Shown here: one piece after another, positions 28,172 through 36,394 of the stretch
Layout: each line of letters begins with the position of its first letter
Position numbering within the stretch: the first letter of the stretch is position 1
Source of the DNA: Streptococcus porcinus
GTDB taxonomy: Bacteria > Bacillota > Bacilli > Lactobacillales > Streptococcaceae
Reading direction: 5' to 3'
DNA length: 64,000 nucleotides
Assembly: GCF_900475415.1 (NCBI RefSeq)
Contig: NZ_LS483388.1
Location: 1,288,001 to 1,352,000 of the forward strand
Made by a program: the position numbers and the translations under genes
The notes under the pieces: model-generated
Databases searched by the model: none
The model's input: only the letters and a program-made list of their open reading frames with translations
What the model was told of the DNA's origin: nothing

Positions 28172-28810
28172 TTACTTTAACACTTCTAACAAACCACTTA
28201 GGTCATCAATCTGGCCATTAGCCGCTGATTGGTCAATCCCGTAGCGATAATCTTTGATAGCCAAAACAGTAATTCCAGCTTCTTTTGCGGCAGCAATTCC
28301 TTTTTCACTATCTTCAACAACAAGGATTGCTTCCTTATCAACCTCTAATAGCTGTGCAGCTTTTTTATAAATTTCAGGGTTTGGTTTTGCATTAACAACA
28401 TCTTCTCTGCCCAAAACAAGATCAAAATAGGACATGATTTCTGATGATGTCAAAGCCCGGTGCACATCTCTTGTCTGGCTATTAGAAGCTAAAGCAAGTT
28501 TATACCCCTTATCTCTCAACTGTTTAAGTATTAATTTGACCTGAGGGAATAAAAGATCAGAATAAGGTGCAGGATGCTTCTCTTTATAAGCTTCATAATC
28601 CTCCTGAATGACCTTTGCATCTAATTTGACAGTATTCTGACTAAGTAGTTTTTGCCAGACTTGTTGTAAATTCCCTCCAATAAATTCCTTCGCTTCCATA
28701 TGAGCAATGGAAAGTCCGTGATTATCTAAGAACTGCTTTCGGCGTTCAAGATAAAAGTCTTCGGTGTCAAAAATGACCCCATCCATATCAAAAATGATTG
28801 CTTGATACAT
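28172..28810 (-). CDS. HAD phosphatase, beta-phosphoglucomutase-like
   Basis: A 212-residue HAD hydrolase with motif I FDMDGVIFDTE, motif II LALASNS, and motif III/IV KPNPEIYKKAA and VVEDSEKGIAAAKEAG, plus an alpha-helical cap after motif I (subclass I). Members include beta-phosphoglucomutases and general sugar-phosphate phosphatases. No maltose genes are adjacent, so a specific role is not supported. Its own terminator follows. The ATG is preceded by AGGAGG. Confidence 0.88.
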   Translation of the reverse strand: MYQAIIFDMDGVIFDTEDFYLERRKQFLDNHGLSIAHMEAKEFIGGNLQQVWQKLLSQNTVKLDAKVIQEDYEAYKEKHPAPYSDLLFPQVKLILKQLRDKGYKLALASNSQTRDVHRALTSSEIMSYFDLVLGREDVVNAKPNPEIYKKAAQLLEVDKEAILVVEDSEKGIAAAKEAGITVLAIKDYRYGIDQSAANGQIDDLSGLLEVLK

Positions 28811-28866
28811 GTTTTTCCTCCTGAAGCCCTATTTTACCATAAATAGCCAAGTTATTTTATTTTTGT

Positions 28867-28881
28867 TAAAATAAATGCATG
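28867..28881 (+). promoter_or_regulatory. Putative leaderless promoter of the metallophosphoesterase
   Basis: TGTTAAAAT provides an extended -10 (TAAAAT, 28867-28872), followed by exactly six bases and the ATG at 28879. There is no Shine-Dalgarno sequence and no clear -35. Confidence 0.5.
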
Positions 28882-29745
28882 ACTAAATTAGCTATTATGA
28901 GTGATCTTCATATTGACCTCAACCACTTTAACAAAGATGAAATAGATGTCCTTATCAATATCCTTAAAGAAGAGGCCGTTGATCATCTTCATCTAGCTGG
29001 TGATCTAGCCAACCATTTTGACAAAACGACAAAACCCTTCCTAAGCTATTTAGAGCAATTTATCAAGGTCACCTATAACTTAGGTAATCACGATATGTTA
29101 GATTTGAGTGAAGATACTATTGAAGCCAATGATTTCCAGGTCTATCCTTTGAGTGCTGACTATTGTTTACTAGCAATCCATGGCTGGTACGACTACAGTT
29201 TCTATCCTCTCAAAACTGAGCAAGAAAATCTAGCATTTAAGAAGTCTTTTTGGTTCGATCGCCGACTTAAGAGAAAGCAATCTGATCCTCAAATTACAGA
29301 CGCAATCTGTCAAAAGCTGGAAAGTAAGCTTTGTCAATTAGCAGATAAGCGCCTCATTGTCGCTATGCATTTTGTTCCTCACCAAGCTTTTTTGCTATCT
29401 TACCCTAAATTGAAACCATTCAATGCTTTTCTAGGCAGCCATAAATTTCATCAGATTTTTACAAATACTTCTGTTACTGATGTGGTGTTTGGCCACAACC
29501 ATAAGCGCATTAATAAAACCGAACTGGATGGAATCACTTATCACAGTAAACCCCTTGGGTATATGAAAGAATGGCAATTAACTAATCACTTTTTGAGACA
29601 ATTTCCTCACTATTTAACCAAGGATACTTATCACCCTAACAAACGCTTTGCTGCTATTAAAAATGAAGAAGCTTTTATTATCTATCGACAAGAACATCTA
29701 GCGGAGGAGTTTCGCTCTGCAATGACTATTTTTACCATTGGTTAG
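28879..29745 (+). CDS. Calcineurin-like metallophosphoesterase
   Basis: A 288-residue metallophosphoesterase. Metal-binding motifs in order are SDLHIDLNHF, LAGDLAN, YNLGNHDM, AMHFVPH and FGHNHKR. It matches a streptococcal family annotated only as metallophosphoesterase, with unknown substrate. The small membrane protein gene at 29764 follows after 18 bases with a GGGAG site and is probably cotranscribed. The gene's own start has no ribosome binding site. Confidence 0.88.
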   Translation: MTKLAIMSDLHIDLNHFNKDEIDVLINILKEEAVDHLHLAGDLANHFDKTTKPFLSYLEQFIKVTYNLGNHDMLDLSEDTIEANDFQVYPLSADYCLLAIHGWYDYSFYPLKTEQENLAFKKSFWFDRRLKRKQSDPQITDAICQKLESKLCQLADKRLIVAMHFVPHQAFLLSYPKLKPFNAFLGSHKFHQIFTNTSVTDVVFGHNHKRINKTELDGITYHSKPLGYMKEWQLTNHFLRQFPHYLTKDTYHPNKRFAAIKNEEAFIIYRQEHLAEEFRSAMTIFTIG

Positions 29746-29763
29746 AAAAAGGGAGTTATTGGT

Positions 29764-30138
29764 ATGAAATTAAAACGACAAACACGATTTGCTAAGATTG
29801 GTACTAAAATCACTGTCAATATAGGCCAAAATGAGAAGGTTCTTCTTAAGAATGGTCAAACAGCTACTATTCCACTTGATAAAGGAAGAGAAGAAATCTA
29901 TATTCGCCAATGGCGGAGCAGAAGGATAAAAGTCTGTGATCAGGATTTTTATCTGATTGTTGATAACCCTCTCAATGTCATCCTATTTTGGTCAAGTATT
30001 GCCCTCATTCTTATCAGCCATCTGCTTTTAAGTTTCGATTCTGATTTCCTCTGGTGGTTTACCCTAATCGGGATCCTTCTATTAGCAGTTAGCTATTTAA
30101 CACCTCGTTGTCATTTCAAAAAAGCTAAAGAAAACTAA
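29764..30138 (+). CDS. Small two-TM membrane protein, unknown
   Basis: A 124-residue protein of unknown function. Residues 1-65 are hydrophilic and basic, predicted beta-rich (KITVNIGQNEKVLLKNGQ). Two transmembrane segments follow (VILFWSSIALILISHLL and FLWWFTLIGILLLAVSYL), then a basic tail ending KKAKEN. The layout resembles the protein at 31002-31388, and the two look like distant paralogues. Its last codons lie inside a perfect palindrome shared with the convergent GDPD gene. GGGAG precedes the ATG. Confidence 0.75.
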   Translation: MKLKRQTRFAKIGTKITVNIGQNEKVLLKNGQTATIPLDKGREEIYIRQWRSRRIKVCDQDFYLIVDNPLNVILFWSSIALILISHLLLSFDSDFLWWFTLIGILLLAVSYLTPRCHFKKAKEN

Positions 30139-30158
30139 TTAGTTTTCTTTAGCTTTTT
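30119..30158. terminator. Bidirectional palindromic terminator forming both gene ends
   Basis: A perfect 40-base inverted repeat centred between 30138 and 30139 contains the stop codons of both convergent genes. Each strand gives a T-rich 3' side, so it can terminate both transcripts. Because it is a perfect palindrome read on opposite strands in matching frames, both proteins end in the same residues KAKEN. Confidence 0.85.
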
Positions 30159-30891
30159 CATTTATAATTCGGTCACGGACCCTAACAGCCAATTCTGGTT
30201 TATCTGTCATAAAGCCAGCAAGGTTAAGGCGAAAAGCATATTCCATTTGTTTTTCATTGTTTAAGGTCCAAGGCCTAATCGTTTTACCAAAATAGCTAGC
30301 CATCCTTCTACTAGTCATTATCCAAAATTTCTTAGGGTGAAAAGCACTAATAAAGGATGTTCTGCGACCAATACAGATTTGAAGTGGATTATTCCTTACC
30401 AAAATCGCTAACTCAATATGAGGATCAGCAATTGCCATAAGCCTAAGACTTCTAACATTAAAACTACAATAAAGATAATTAAAAGGCCACTCGCGAGTTT
30501 TCATTAACCGAGCAATATCCCACTCGATACCGGGATAGTGATATTTATTTGTCTTAATTTCAATATTTAATGTCCCTTGAAAGTTCTCTGTCACTAAAAG
30601 CTTTAGAACTTCTTCAAGCGTTGGAACTTTCTCCCTAAAATAAACGGGATCAAACCAAGAACCAGCATCAAGTTCTTTAATCTCTTTTAGTAACAGATCT
30701 CTAATATAACCGTAACCATTTGTAGTACGGTCAACTGATTCATCATGAATGACAACTAAATGACGATCCTTTGTCCGATGGACATCTAATTCTATGCCAT
30801 CAGTTCCAACTCTTATGGCTTCTCTGAAAGCAGCAAGAGTATTTTCTGGACGATTTGTTTTACTACCACGATGAGCAAAAATGGTTGTCAT
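30139..30891 (-). CDS. Glycerophosphodiester phosphodiesterase
   Basis: A 250-residue GDPD-family enzyme with the N-terminal AHRGSKTNRPENTLAAF, the metal ligands IELDVHRTKD, and IHDESVDRTTNG. It cleaves glycerophosphodiesters to sn-glycerol 3-phosphate and an alcohol. There is no signal peptide, so it is cytoplasmic. The C-terminus KAKEN is imposed by the terminator palindrome. AGGAGAG precedes the ATG. Confidence 0.92.
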   Translation of the reverse strand: MTTIFAHRGSKTNRPENTLAAFREAIRVGTDGIELDVHRTKDRHLVVIHDESVDRTTNGYGYIRDLLLKEIKELDAGSWFDPVYFREKVPTLEEVLKLLVTENFQGTLNIEIKTNKYHYPGIEWDIARLMKTREWPFNYLYCSFNVRSLRLMAIADPHIELAILVRNNPLQICIGRRTSFISAFHPKKFWIMTSRRMASYFGKTIRPWTLNNEKQMEYAFRLNLAGFMTDKPELAVRVRDRIINEKAKEN

Positions 30892-31001
30892 ACTCTCTCC
30901 TAACCATATTTTTTCTCTAGTGTAACATATCTTATCTTATAATTGACACTAATTCATTTAAAAAATGGTATACTAACTGAGTAACGTTTTAGGAGGTAAA
31001 T

Positions 31002-31388
31002 ATGTCTATTATAATTAAAAGAATAAGTGGCAAGAAAAGCTTTTTGAAAAATACTATCGCTATTCGTTTGAATAAAAAATATGTTTCTGAAATCGCTAAT
31101 AATGAAAGTATTGAATTAGAAATACCCGCAGAAAACAGTTTATTAAGCTATAATATTCTTGATTATCCAAGAATCCGAGTTTCAAATGAAGAGCTAATAC
31201 TACTTAAACCGAATAAAGTTACTCTAATGATTCGGGTCTTTTACCTATGCTTTTATATTTTATATCTCCTGCTCTTTCAAAAGAGTCTACCTCTTACTTC
31301 TCCTATTAGCAATATTATCACCTTAAGTATTATCCCGATTATTTTTCTTCCAAATTATTGTTTTGAAAAACAAACTAGAAGGAAGTAA
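31002..31388 (+). CDS. Small two-TM membrane protein, distant paralogue
   Basis: A 128-residue protein of unknown function. A hydrophilic half (IAIRLNKKYVSEIANNES, then ELEIPAEN) is followed by two transmembrane segments (LMIRVFYLCFYILYLLLF and IITLSIIPIIFLPNYCF) and a short basic end KQTRRK. The order of elements parallels the protein at 29764 with low identity. AGGAGG precedes the ATG by six bases. TATACT at 30970-30975 may be its -10. Confidence 0.72.
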   Translation: MSIIIKRISGKKSFLKNTIAIRLNKKYVSEIANNESIELEIPAENSLLSYNILDYPRIRVSNEELILLKPNKVTLMIRVFYLCFYILYLLLFQKSLPLTSPISNIITLSIIPIIFLPNYCFEKQTRRK

Positions 31389-31402
31389 TCAATGTAATAT
31401 AA

Positions 31403-31434
31403 AAAAAACGATTCTGTAATCAGAATCGTTTTCT
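31403..31434. terminator. Bidirectional terminator
   Basis: AAAACGATTCTG and CAGAATCGTTTT pair perfectly around TAAT, with A and T runs on the two sides. It lies between the stops of the small membrane protein and the convergent P-type ATPase and can serve both. Confidence 0.88.
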
Positions 31435-31441
31435 AGTTGAC

Positions 31442-34129
31442 TTAAATAGCTTTATCATCCATGCCCATTGCACGTTGGATAGCTTTAACCAGTTCAACAA
31501 GGACAACCATCAGTAGACTACCAATAACAACAACTAACCACTGGCTGGCACTTAGGTGAGCAACGTGGAAGAATTTGTTAAATCCTGGAACAACTACGGT
31601 TACCATTAACATGATAAATGCTAGCGGAATTGAGTAGTTAAAGAGTTTATTTTTGAAGAGTCCTACTTTAAACATGGATTGGTACACTGACTTAACATTA
31701 TAAGCATGTACTAACTGAATTAACCCTAAAGTAACGTAAGCCATCGTTAAGGCATCAGCATGAATCTCTTTATAAGTTGAATGCTCTGGGAACATTAGAG
31801 CAAAAGCATAAACACCCAACACAAGTACGGTTTGGAAGGCTCCTTGATAGAGAATAGCTTCTTTTACTCCACCATCAAAGAAACTTGATTTACGCCCACG
31901 AGGTTTGTGTTTCATTACACCTGGCTCAGCAGGTTCTACCCCTAAAGCAATAGCTGGAAGTGTGTCAGTTACCAAATTAATCCAGAGCAAATGAACTGGT
32001 TGTAAAACATCCCAACCAAACAAGGTTGCAAGGAAAATAGTTAATACCTCAGCCATATTGGCAGAAAGTAAATATTGAATTGTTTTTTGAATATTAGAGA
32101 AGACCTTACGCCCTTCTTCAACTGCCACAATAATAGTCGCAAAATTATCGTCGGCAAGGACCATATCCGAAGCACCTTTAGACACTTCCGTACCTGTAAT
32201 TCCCATACCGATACCAATGTCAGCAGTCTTAAGTGATGGTGCATCATTAACACCATCGCCAGTCATGGCAACAACTTTTCCTTCATTTTGCCAAGCTTTG
32301 ACAATGCGTACTTTGTGTTCTGGTGATACACGTGCATAAACTGAGTATTGTTTGAAAACTTTTTGGAATTCTTCATCTGTAAGCTCGTTCAATTCTGCAC
32401 CAGTAAAGACATGATCTCCTGTATCATTTTCGTCAATGATTCCTAGACGTTTAGCAATAGCTTCCGCAGTATCTTGGTGGTCACCAGTAATCATGATTGG
32501 GCGAATGCCAGCTTCTTTAGCCACTTTAACGGCTTGTGCTGCTTCAGGACGTTCAGGGTCAATCATCCCAACTAAACCTGAGAAAATTAATTCTGACTCC
32601 ACTGATTCTGTATTCAAAGTTGGAATGGCATCTACATGCTTATATGCCATCATCAAGACACGTAAAGCTTGTTTAGCTAAAGACTTGTTCATGTCTAAAA
32701 TGGCTGTTTTATCAGCTTCAGTGATTGGCCGAATATTACCATTCTCTTCAATTTGTGTGACACGTTTTAAGAGTTGATCAGGAGCACCTTTAACAGCTAC
32801 AAAGTAAGGAGCATCTGCCACCCCTTTATGAATAGTTGCCATTAATTTACGATCAGAATCAAATGGTAACTCTGCTACACGAGGTTCTGAAGCAAGTACC
32901 TCTCGAACATCAAAACCATGATCAAGACCATACTGGACTAGAGCTGTTTCTGTTGGATCACCAATTAGCTTACCAGATTGATCAATTTTTGTATCATTGG
33001 CAAAATTCATAATGCGCAAAGTGCTATTACTAAAGTCAATATCAGATCCAGCAGTTTGCAGTGAACCGTTTGTATAAATCTTTTCAACTGTCATCTGGTT
33101 CATCGTAAGAGTACCAGTTTTATCAGAAGCAATAATTTCAGTTGAACCTAAAGTTTCAACAGCAGGTAACTTACGAATAATAGCATTACGCTTAGCCAAG
33201 ACTTGGGTTCCTAAGGACAAAACAACTGTTACAATAGCTGGTAATCCTTCTGGAATTGCAGCAACAGCTAAGGCAACAGAGGTCATGAGCCCTTCTAATG
33301 GGTGTTGCCCACGGATAAAGACGCCTACTGCAAAAGTTATGGCAGCAATCACCAAAATAGCATAAGTTAAAATTTTAGAGAGATTATCTAAATTTTGTTT
33401 TAATGGTGTATCAGTCTCGTCAGCATTTGCTAACATCCCAGCAATATGTCCCACTTCGGTGTACATTCCGGTATTGGTGACAACCCCTAGACCACGTCCA
33501 TAAGTAACATTTGAATTTTGGTATCCCATATTGACACGGTCACCGATGCCTGCATCCTCAGCAACTTGAACTGTAATATCTTTTTCAACAGGTACAGATT
33601 CTCCCGTTAAGGCAGCCTCTTCTATTTTAAGAGAATTAGCTTCCAATAAACGCATATCTGCTGGAACAACATCTCCTGCCTCAAGTAAGACAATGTCACC
33701 TGGTACTAATTCTTTTGAATCAACCTCAATGACATGACCATCACGCCTAATTCGCGCAAGTGGACTTGACATTGACTTCAAGGCTTCAATAGCCGCCTCT
33801 GCTTGTCCTTCTTGATAGACACCAAATGCCGCATTAAGAACAACAACAGCTAGAATAATGATAGCATCAGTCAAGCCTTTTGATCCTTCGGTGATAACAG
33901 AAAGCATGGCAGCAACGATTAAAATAATAATCATTAAATCCTTAAATTGATCAAGGAATTTCATAAAGAGACTTCGTTTTTCACCCTCATCAAGTTCATT
34001 ACGACCAAATTGGTCTAAACGACTTTTAGCTTCGTCAGATGAAAGTCCTTCTCTACTTGAATGCAATCGCTCAAGCACTGTCTCCTCGGATTGTGTATAA
34101 TACACGTCTTTTCTTTGTTCTTTAGACAA
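31442..34129 (-). CDS. P-type cation ATPase, Mn-riboswitch controlled (MgtA/Ca-exporter type)
   Basis: An 895-residue P2A-type ATPase. It has an N-terminal cation-ATPase domain, about ten transmembrane segments, the VAAIPEGLPAIVT ion-site helix, the phosphorylation motif SDKTGTLT, KGAPDQLLKR in the nucleotide domain and MTGDGVNDAPSLK. The sequence type is that of calcium/manganese exporters. The homologous gene in S. pneumoniae exports Mn and Ca. A yybP-ykoY riboswitch in its leader supports manganese control. AGGAGG lies just before the ATG. The transporter direction is inferred from family. Confidence 0.92.
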   Translation of the reverse strand: MSKEQRKDVYYTQSEETVLERLHSSREGLSSDEAKSRLDQFGRNELDEGEKRSLFMKFLDQFKDLMIIILIVAAMLSVITEGSKGLTDAIIILAVVVLNAAFGVYQEGQAEAAIEALKSMSSPLARIRRDGHVIEVDSKELVPGDIVLLEAGDVVPADMRLLEANSLKIEEAALTGESVPVEKDITVQVAEDAGIGDRVNMGYQNSNVTYGRGLGVVTNTGMYTEVGHIAGMLANADETDTPLKQNLDNLSKILTYAILVIAAITFAVGVFIRGQHPLEGLMTSVALAVAAIPEGLPAIVTVVLSLGTQVLAKRNAIIRKLPAVETLGSTEIIASDKTGTLTMNQMTVEKIYTNGSLQTAGSDIDFSNSTLRIMNFANDTKIDQSGKLIGDPTETALVQYGLDHGFDVREVLASEPRVAELPFDSDRKLMATIHKGVADAPYFVAVKGAPDQLLKRVTQIEENGNIRPITEADKTAILDMNKSLAKQALRVLMMAYKHVDAIPTLNTESVESELIFSGLVGMIDPERPEAAQAVKVAKEAGIRPIMITGDHQDTAEAIAKRLGIIDENDTGDHVFTGAELNELTDEEFQKVFKQYSVYARVSPEHKVRIVKAWQNEGKVVAMTGDGVNDAPSLKTADIGIGMGITGTEVSKGASDMVLADDNFATIIVAVEEGRKVFSNIQKTIQYLLSANMAEVLTIFLATLFGWDVLQPVHLLWINLVTDTLPAIALGVEPAEPGVMKHKPRGRKSSFFDGGVKEAILYQGAFQTVLVLGVYAFALMFPEHSTYKEIHADALTMAYVTLGLIQLVHAYNVKSVYQSMFKVGLFKNKLFNYSIPLAFIMLMVTVVVPGFNKFFHVAHLSASQWLVVVIGSLLMVVLVELVKAIQRAMGMDDKAI

Positions 34130-34160
34130 ATGTTTATCCTCCTTGGCCTTTTCTGTATAG

Positions 34161-34276
34161 AAAAAGACCTGTTTAATTTAGTTAAACAAGTCTCGCTGTT
34201 TCAGATTGCACCGGAAATCGAAATTCCGTAGTGACGATGCAATCACGGTTTAAAACCGTCGGCTACTCCCTTGATA
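34161..34276 (-). ncRNA. yybP-ykoY manganese riboswitch with terminator
   Basis: On the minus strand the leader reads AAGGGAGTAGCCGACGG, the conserved start of the yybP-ykoY aptamer, then paired arms with CGTCACTACGG and CCGGTGCAATCTGAAACAGC. It ends in a terminator hairpin (AGACTTGTTTAA with TTAAACAGGTCT, 34161-34193) followed by a T run. Manganese binding is known to favour readthrough in this class, so the downstream P-type ATPase should be switched on by excess Mn. Confidence 0.88.
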
Positions 34277-34456
34277 TAATAATCATTATAGTAAAAAAAC
34301 ATTAAAAAAACAAGAATTTTATACAAAAAACCTCAAAATGTAATGACTAACTCATCTCTCTTAAATCCAACTTTCAGTCAACTAATAACTTAGCTGTTCC
34401 GACTCTCTTAACAATATTAAAATGAAGCTTATCAGGGAAGTGGGTCTTTATTATAG

Positions 34457-34843
34457 CTAGTACCAGAGTATCTCTAGCTGATAATTTGCAAAAATAGCGA
34501 GACTCTCTGGTTGAACTAATTTGTAGGAGATAATTATCTTTTGCTTCTTAGGATCAAATTGATATTCTGCAGTATCGGTTACTAATTGTTGAATCCCAAG
34601 GGGGGTTGGGATATTAAAAACATGGGGAACCCCTTTTTCAAAAGTCATAATGGAGTGTGGATTAGAAAAACGATTCATCACCAGCGAACTAGCATCACAC
34701 TTAATTACCACTTTTTCATCTTCAGCATTCTGATAGACAAAATAAAGATACTTACCCTTTTCATGTAATTGACAGTTTTGTACCTCTTTAATTTTTTCTA
34801 CTTGATCGTCAATCAAAATAGTATTTCTAATCTCTATCTTCAT
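34457..34843 (-). CDS. DUF1934 (YwiB-like) beta-barrel protein
   Basis: A 128-residue protein of the DUF1934/YwiB family, predicted as a calycin-like beta barrel (alternating beta pattern throughout, ending SYKLVQPESLAIFANYQLEI). Function is unknown. It is divergent from the HD-domain gene 79 bases away. A -10-like TAGAAT lies nine bases before the ATG on the minus strand and there is no strong ribosome binding site. In other streptococci it also neighbours the HD protein. Confidence 0.8.
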   Translation of the reverse strand: MKIEIRNTILIDDQVEKIKEVQNCQLHEKGKYLYFVYQNAEDEKVVIKCDASSLVMNRFSNPHSIMTFEKGVPHVFNIPTPLGIQQLVTDTAEYQFDPKKQKIIISYKLVQPESLAIFANYQLEILWY

Positions 34844-34910
34844 AGCAATTCCATTCTATTAATTTACCGTGTCTATTCTACCAATTTCTCCTCATTTTAG
34901 CAATTTTTGC

Positions 34911-34925
34911 TATAATAGAGGTATG
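34911..34925 (+). promoter_or_regulatory. Putative leaderless promoter of the HD-domain gene
   Basis: TGCTATAAT is an extended -10 (TATAAT, 34911-34916) with exactly six bases to the ATG at 34923. The AGAGG between them is too close to the ATG to act as a normal ribosome binding site. Confidence 0.6.
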
Positions 34926-36224
34926 AATGAAAAAGTATTTCGTGATCCAGTCCACAATTATATCCACATTAGTGAAGATGTTATTTATGACTTAGTCAAT
35001 TCTAAAGAATTTCAACGATTGAGACGAATTAAACAAGTTCCGACAACTGCCTTTACCTTCCATGGTGCAGAGCATAGTCGTTTTTCACATTGCCTTGGCG
35101 TCTACGAGATTGCTAGACGTGTCACTGAAATTTTTGACGAACGATATTCCGATATATGGAATAAAGAAGAATCACTCTTAACGATGACAGCTGGTCTCTT
35201 ACACGATATTGGTCATGGTGCCTACTCACATACTTTTGAAAAGCTATTTGAAACGGACCATGAAGCCATCACTCAAGAAATTATTACTAATCCGGAAACG
35301 GAAATCAATAGCATTCTTAGACGAGTTTCGCCAGATTTTCCCGATCAAGTAGCCAGTGTTATTAATCATACGTATCCAAATAAACAGGTTGTTCAGCTCA
35401 TTTCTAGTCAAATCGATTGCGATCGGATGGACTACCTTTTACGTGATTCTTATTTTTCAGCAGCAAATTATGGGCAATTTGATCTCATGCGCATCTTACG
35501 TGTTATCCGTCCAGTCAAAAATGGCATTGTATTCGAAAAGAATGGCATGCACGCGGTGGAAGATTACATCGTTAGTCGATTCCAAATGTATATGCAAGTT
35601 TATTTCCATCCAGCCAGTCGAGGAGTTGAGCTAACGCTGCAAAATCTACTCAAAAGAGCTAAACGTATTTATCAAAAAGATCCTGCTTATATTATTAAAA
35701 CAGCACCTGGATTAATTCCTTTTTTGCAAAACAACTTTACATTAGCAGATTATTTAAAACTTGATGATGGTGTTTTAAATACATACTTCCAAGAATGGAT
35801 GACGAGCCAGGACTCCATTTTAGCAGATTTAGCTTGTCGCTTTATCAATCGAAAAATTCTAAAATCAGTGACCTTTGATCAAGCCTCGGAAAATAAATTG
35901 AATCATCTCCGTCAACTTGTCGAAGCTGTTGGATTTAATCCTGAGTATTATACTGGTGTACATGTTAATTTTGATTTGCCTTATGATATTTATCGTCCTG
36001 AAATGAAAAATCCAAGAACACAGATTGAAATGATTCATAAAGATGGTCATAGGTCTGAACTTTCACTCCTATCACCTATTGTCAAGACACTGACCGGTAC
36101 AACATATGGTGATCGTCGCTTCTACTTCCCAAAGGAAATGCTAGAAGCAGATGATCTCTTTGCTAAAGATAAAGAAGAATTTATTTCCTACATTACTGAT
36201 GAACATTTCCAATTTCCAAATTAG
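34923..36224 (+). CDS. HD-domain phosphohydrolase (dNTPase-like, YwfO type)
   Basis: A 433-residue HD hydrolase of the SAMHD1-like/YwfO family. HSRFSHCLGVYEIAR supplies the first His, AGLLHDIGHGAYSHTFE the HD pair, and SSQIDCDRMDYLLRDS the distal Asp. Family members cleave dNTPs or nucleotides. A farther in-frame ATG at 34869 precedes the -10 box, so the start is 34923 (MNEKVFRDPVHNYI). The C-terminal 100 residues are unassigned. No partner genes suggest a pathway. Confidence 0.87.
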   Translation: MNEKVFRDPVHNYIHISEDVIYDLVNSKEFQRLRRIKQVPTTAFTFHGAEHSRFSHCLGVYEIARRVTEIFDERYSDIWNKEESLLTMTAGLLHDIGHGAYSHTFEKLFETDHEAITQEIITNPETEINSILRRVSPDFPDQVASVINHTYPNKQVVQLISSQIDCDRMDYLLRDSYFSAANYGQFDLMRILRVIRPVKNGIVFEKNGMHAVEDYIVSRFQMYMQVYFHPASRGVELTLQNLLKRAKRIYQKDPAYIIKTAPGLIPFLQNNFTLADYLKLDDGVLNTYFQEWMTSQDSILADLACRFINRKILKSVTFDQASENKLNHLRQLVEAVGFNPEYYTGVHVNFDLPYDIYRPEMKNPRTQIEMIHKDGHRSELSLLSPIVKTLTGTTYGDRRFYFPKEMLEADDLFAKDKEEFISYITDEHFQFPN

Positions 36225-36394
36225 AGCAGTCTCTGCTCTTTTTTAATTATTAATAGTTATAATCTATTAAGCGTTTTCCTTATCGTATCAAGCTATAATT
36301 CCGTTCGATTCCATGACAAATACTGTCTTTTTTAGTATGATAGAGGGTAGATATTTTTTGTCTAAAAAGAATGATTAGAATCAAGGAGATTCCC

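Noticed and set aside
34150..34280. T-box or other amino-acid leader before the P-type ATPase
   Set aside because: The GGAGTAG start and paired arms match yybP-ykoY; no T-box sequence is present.
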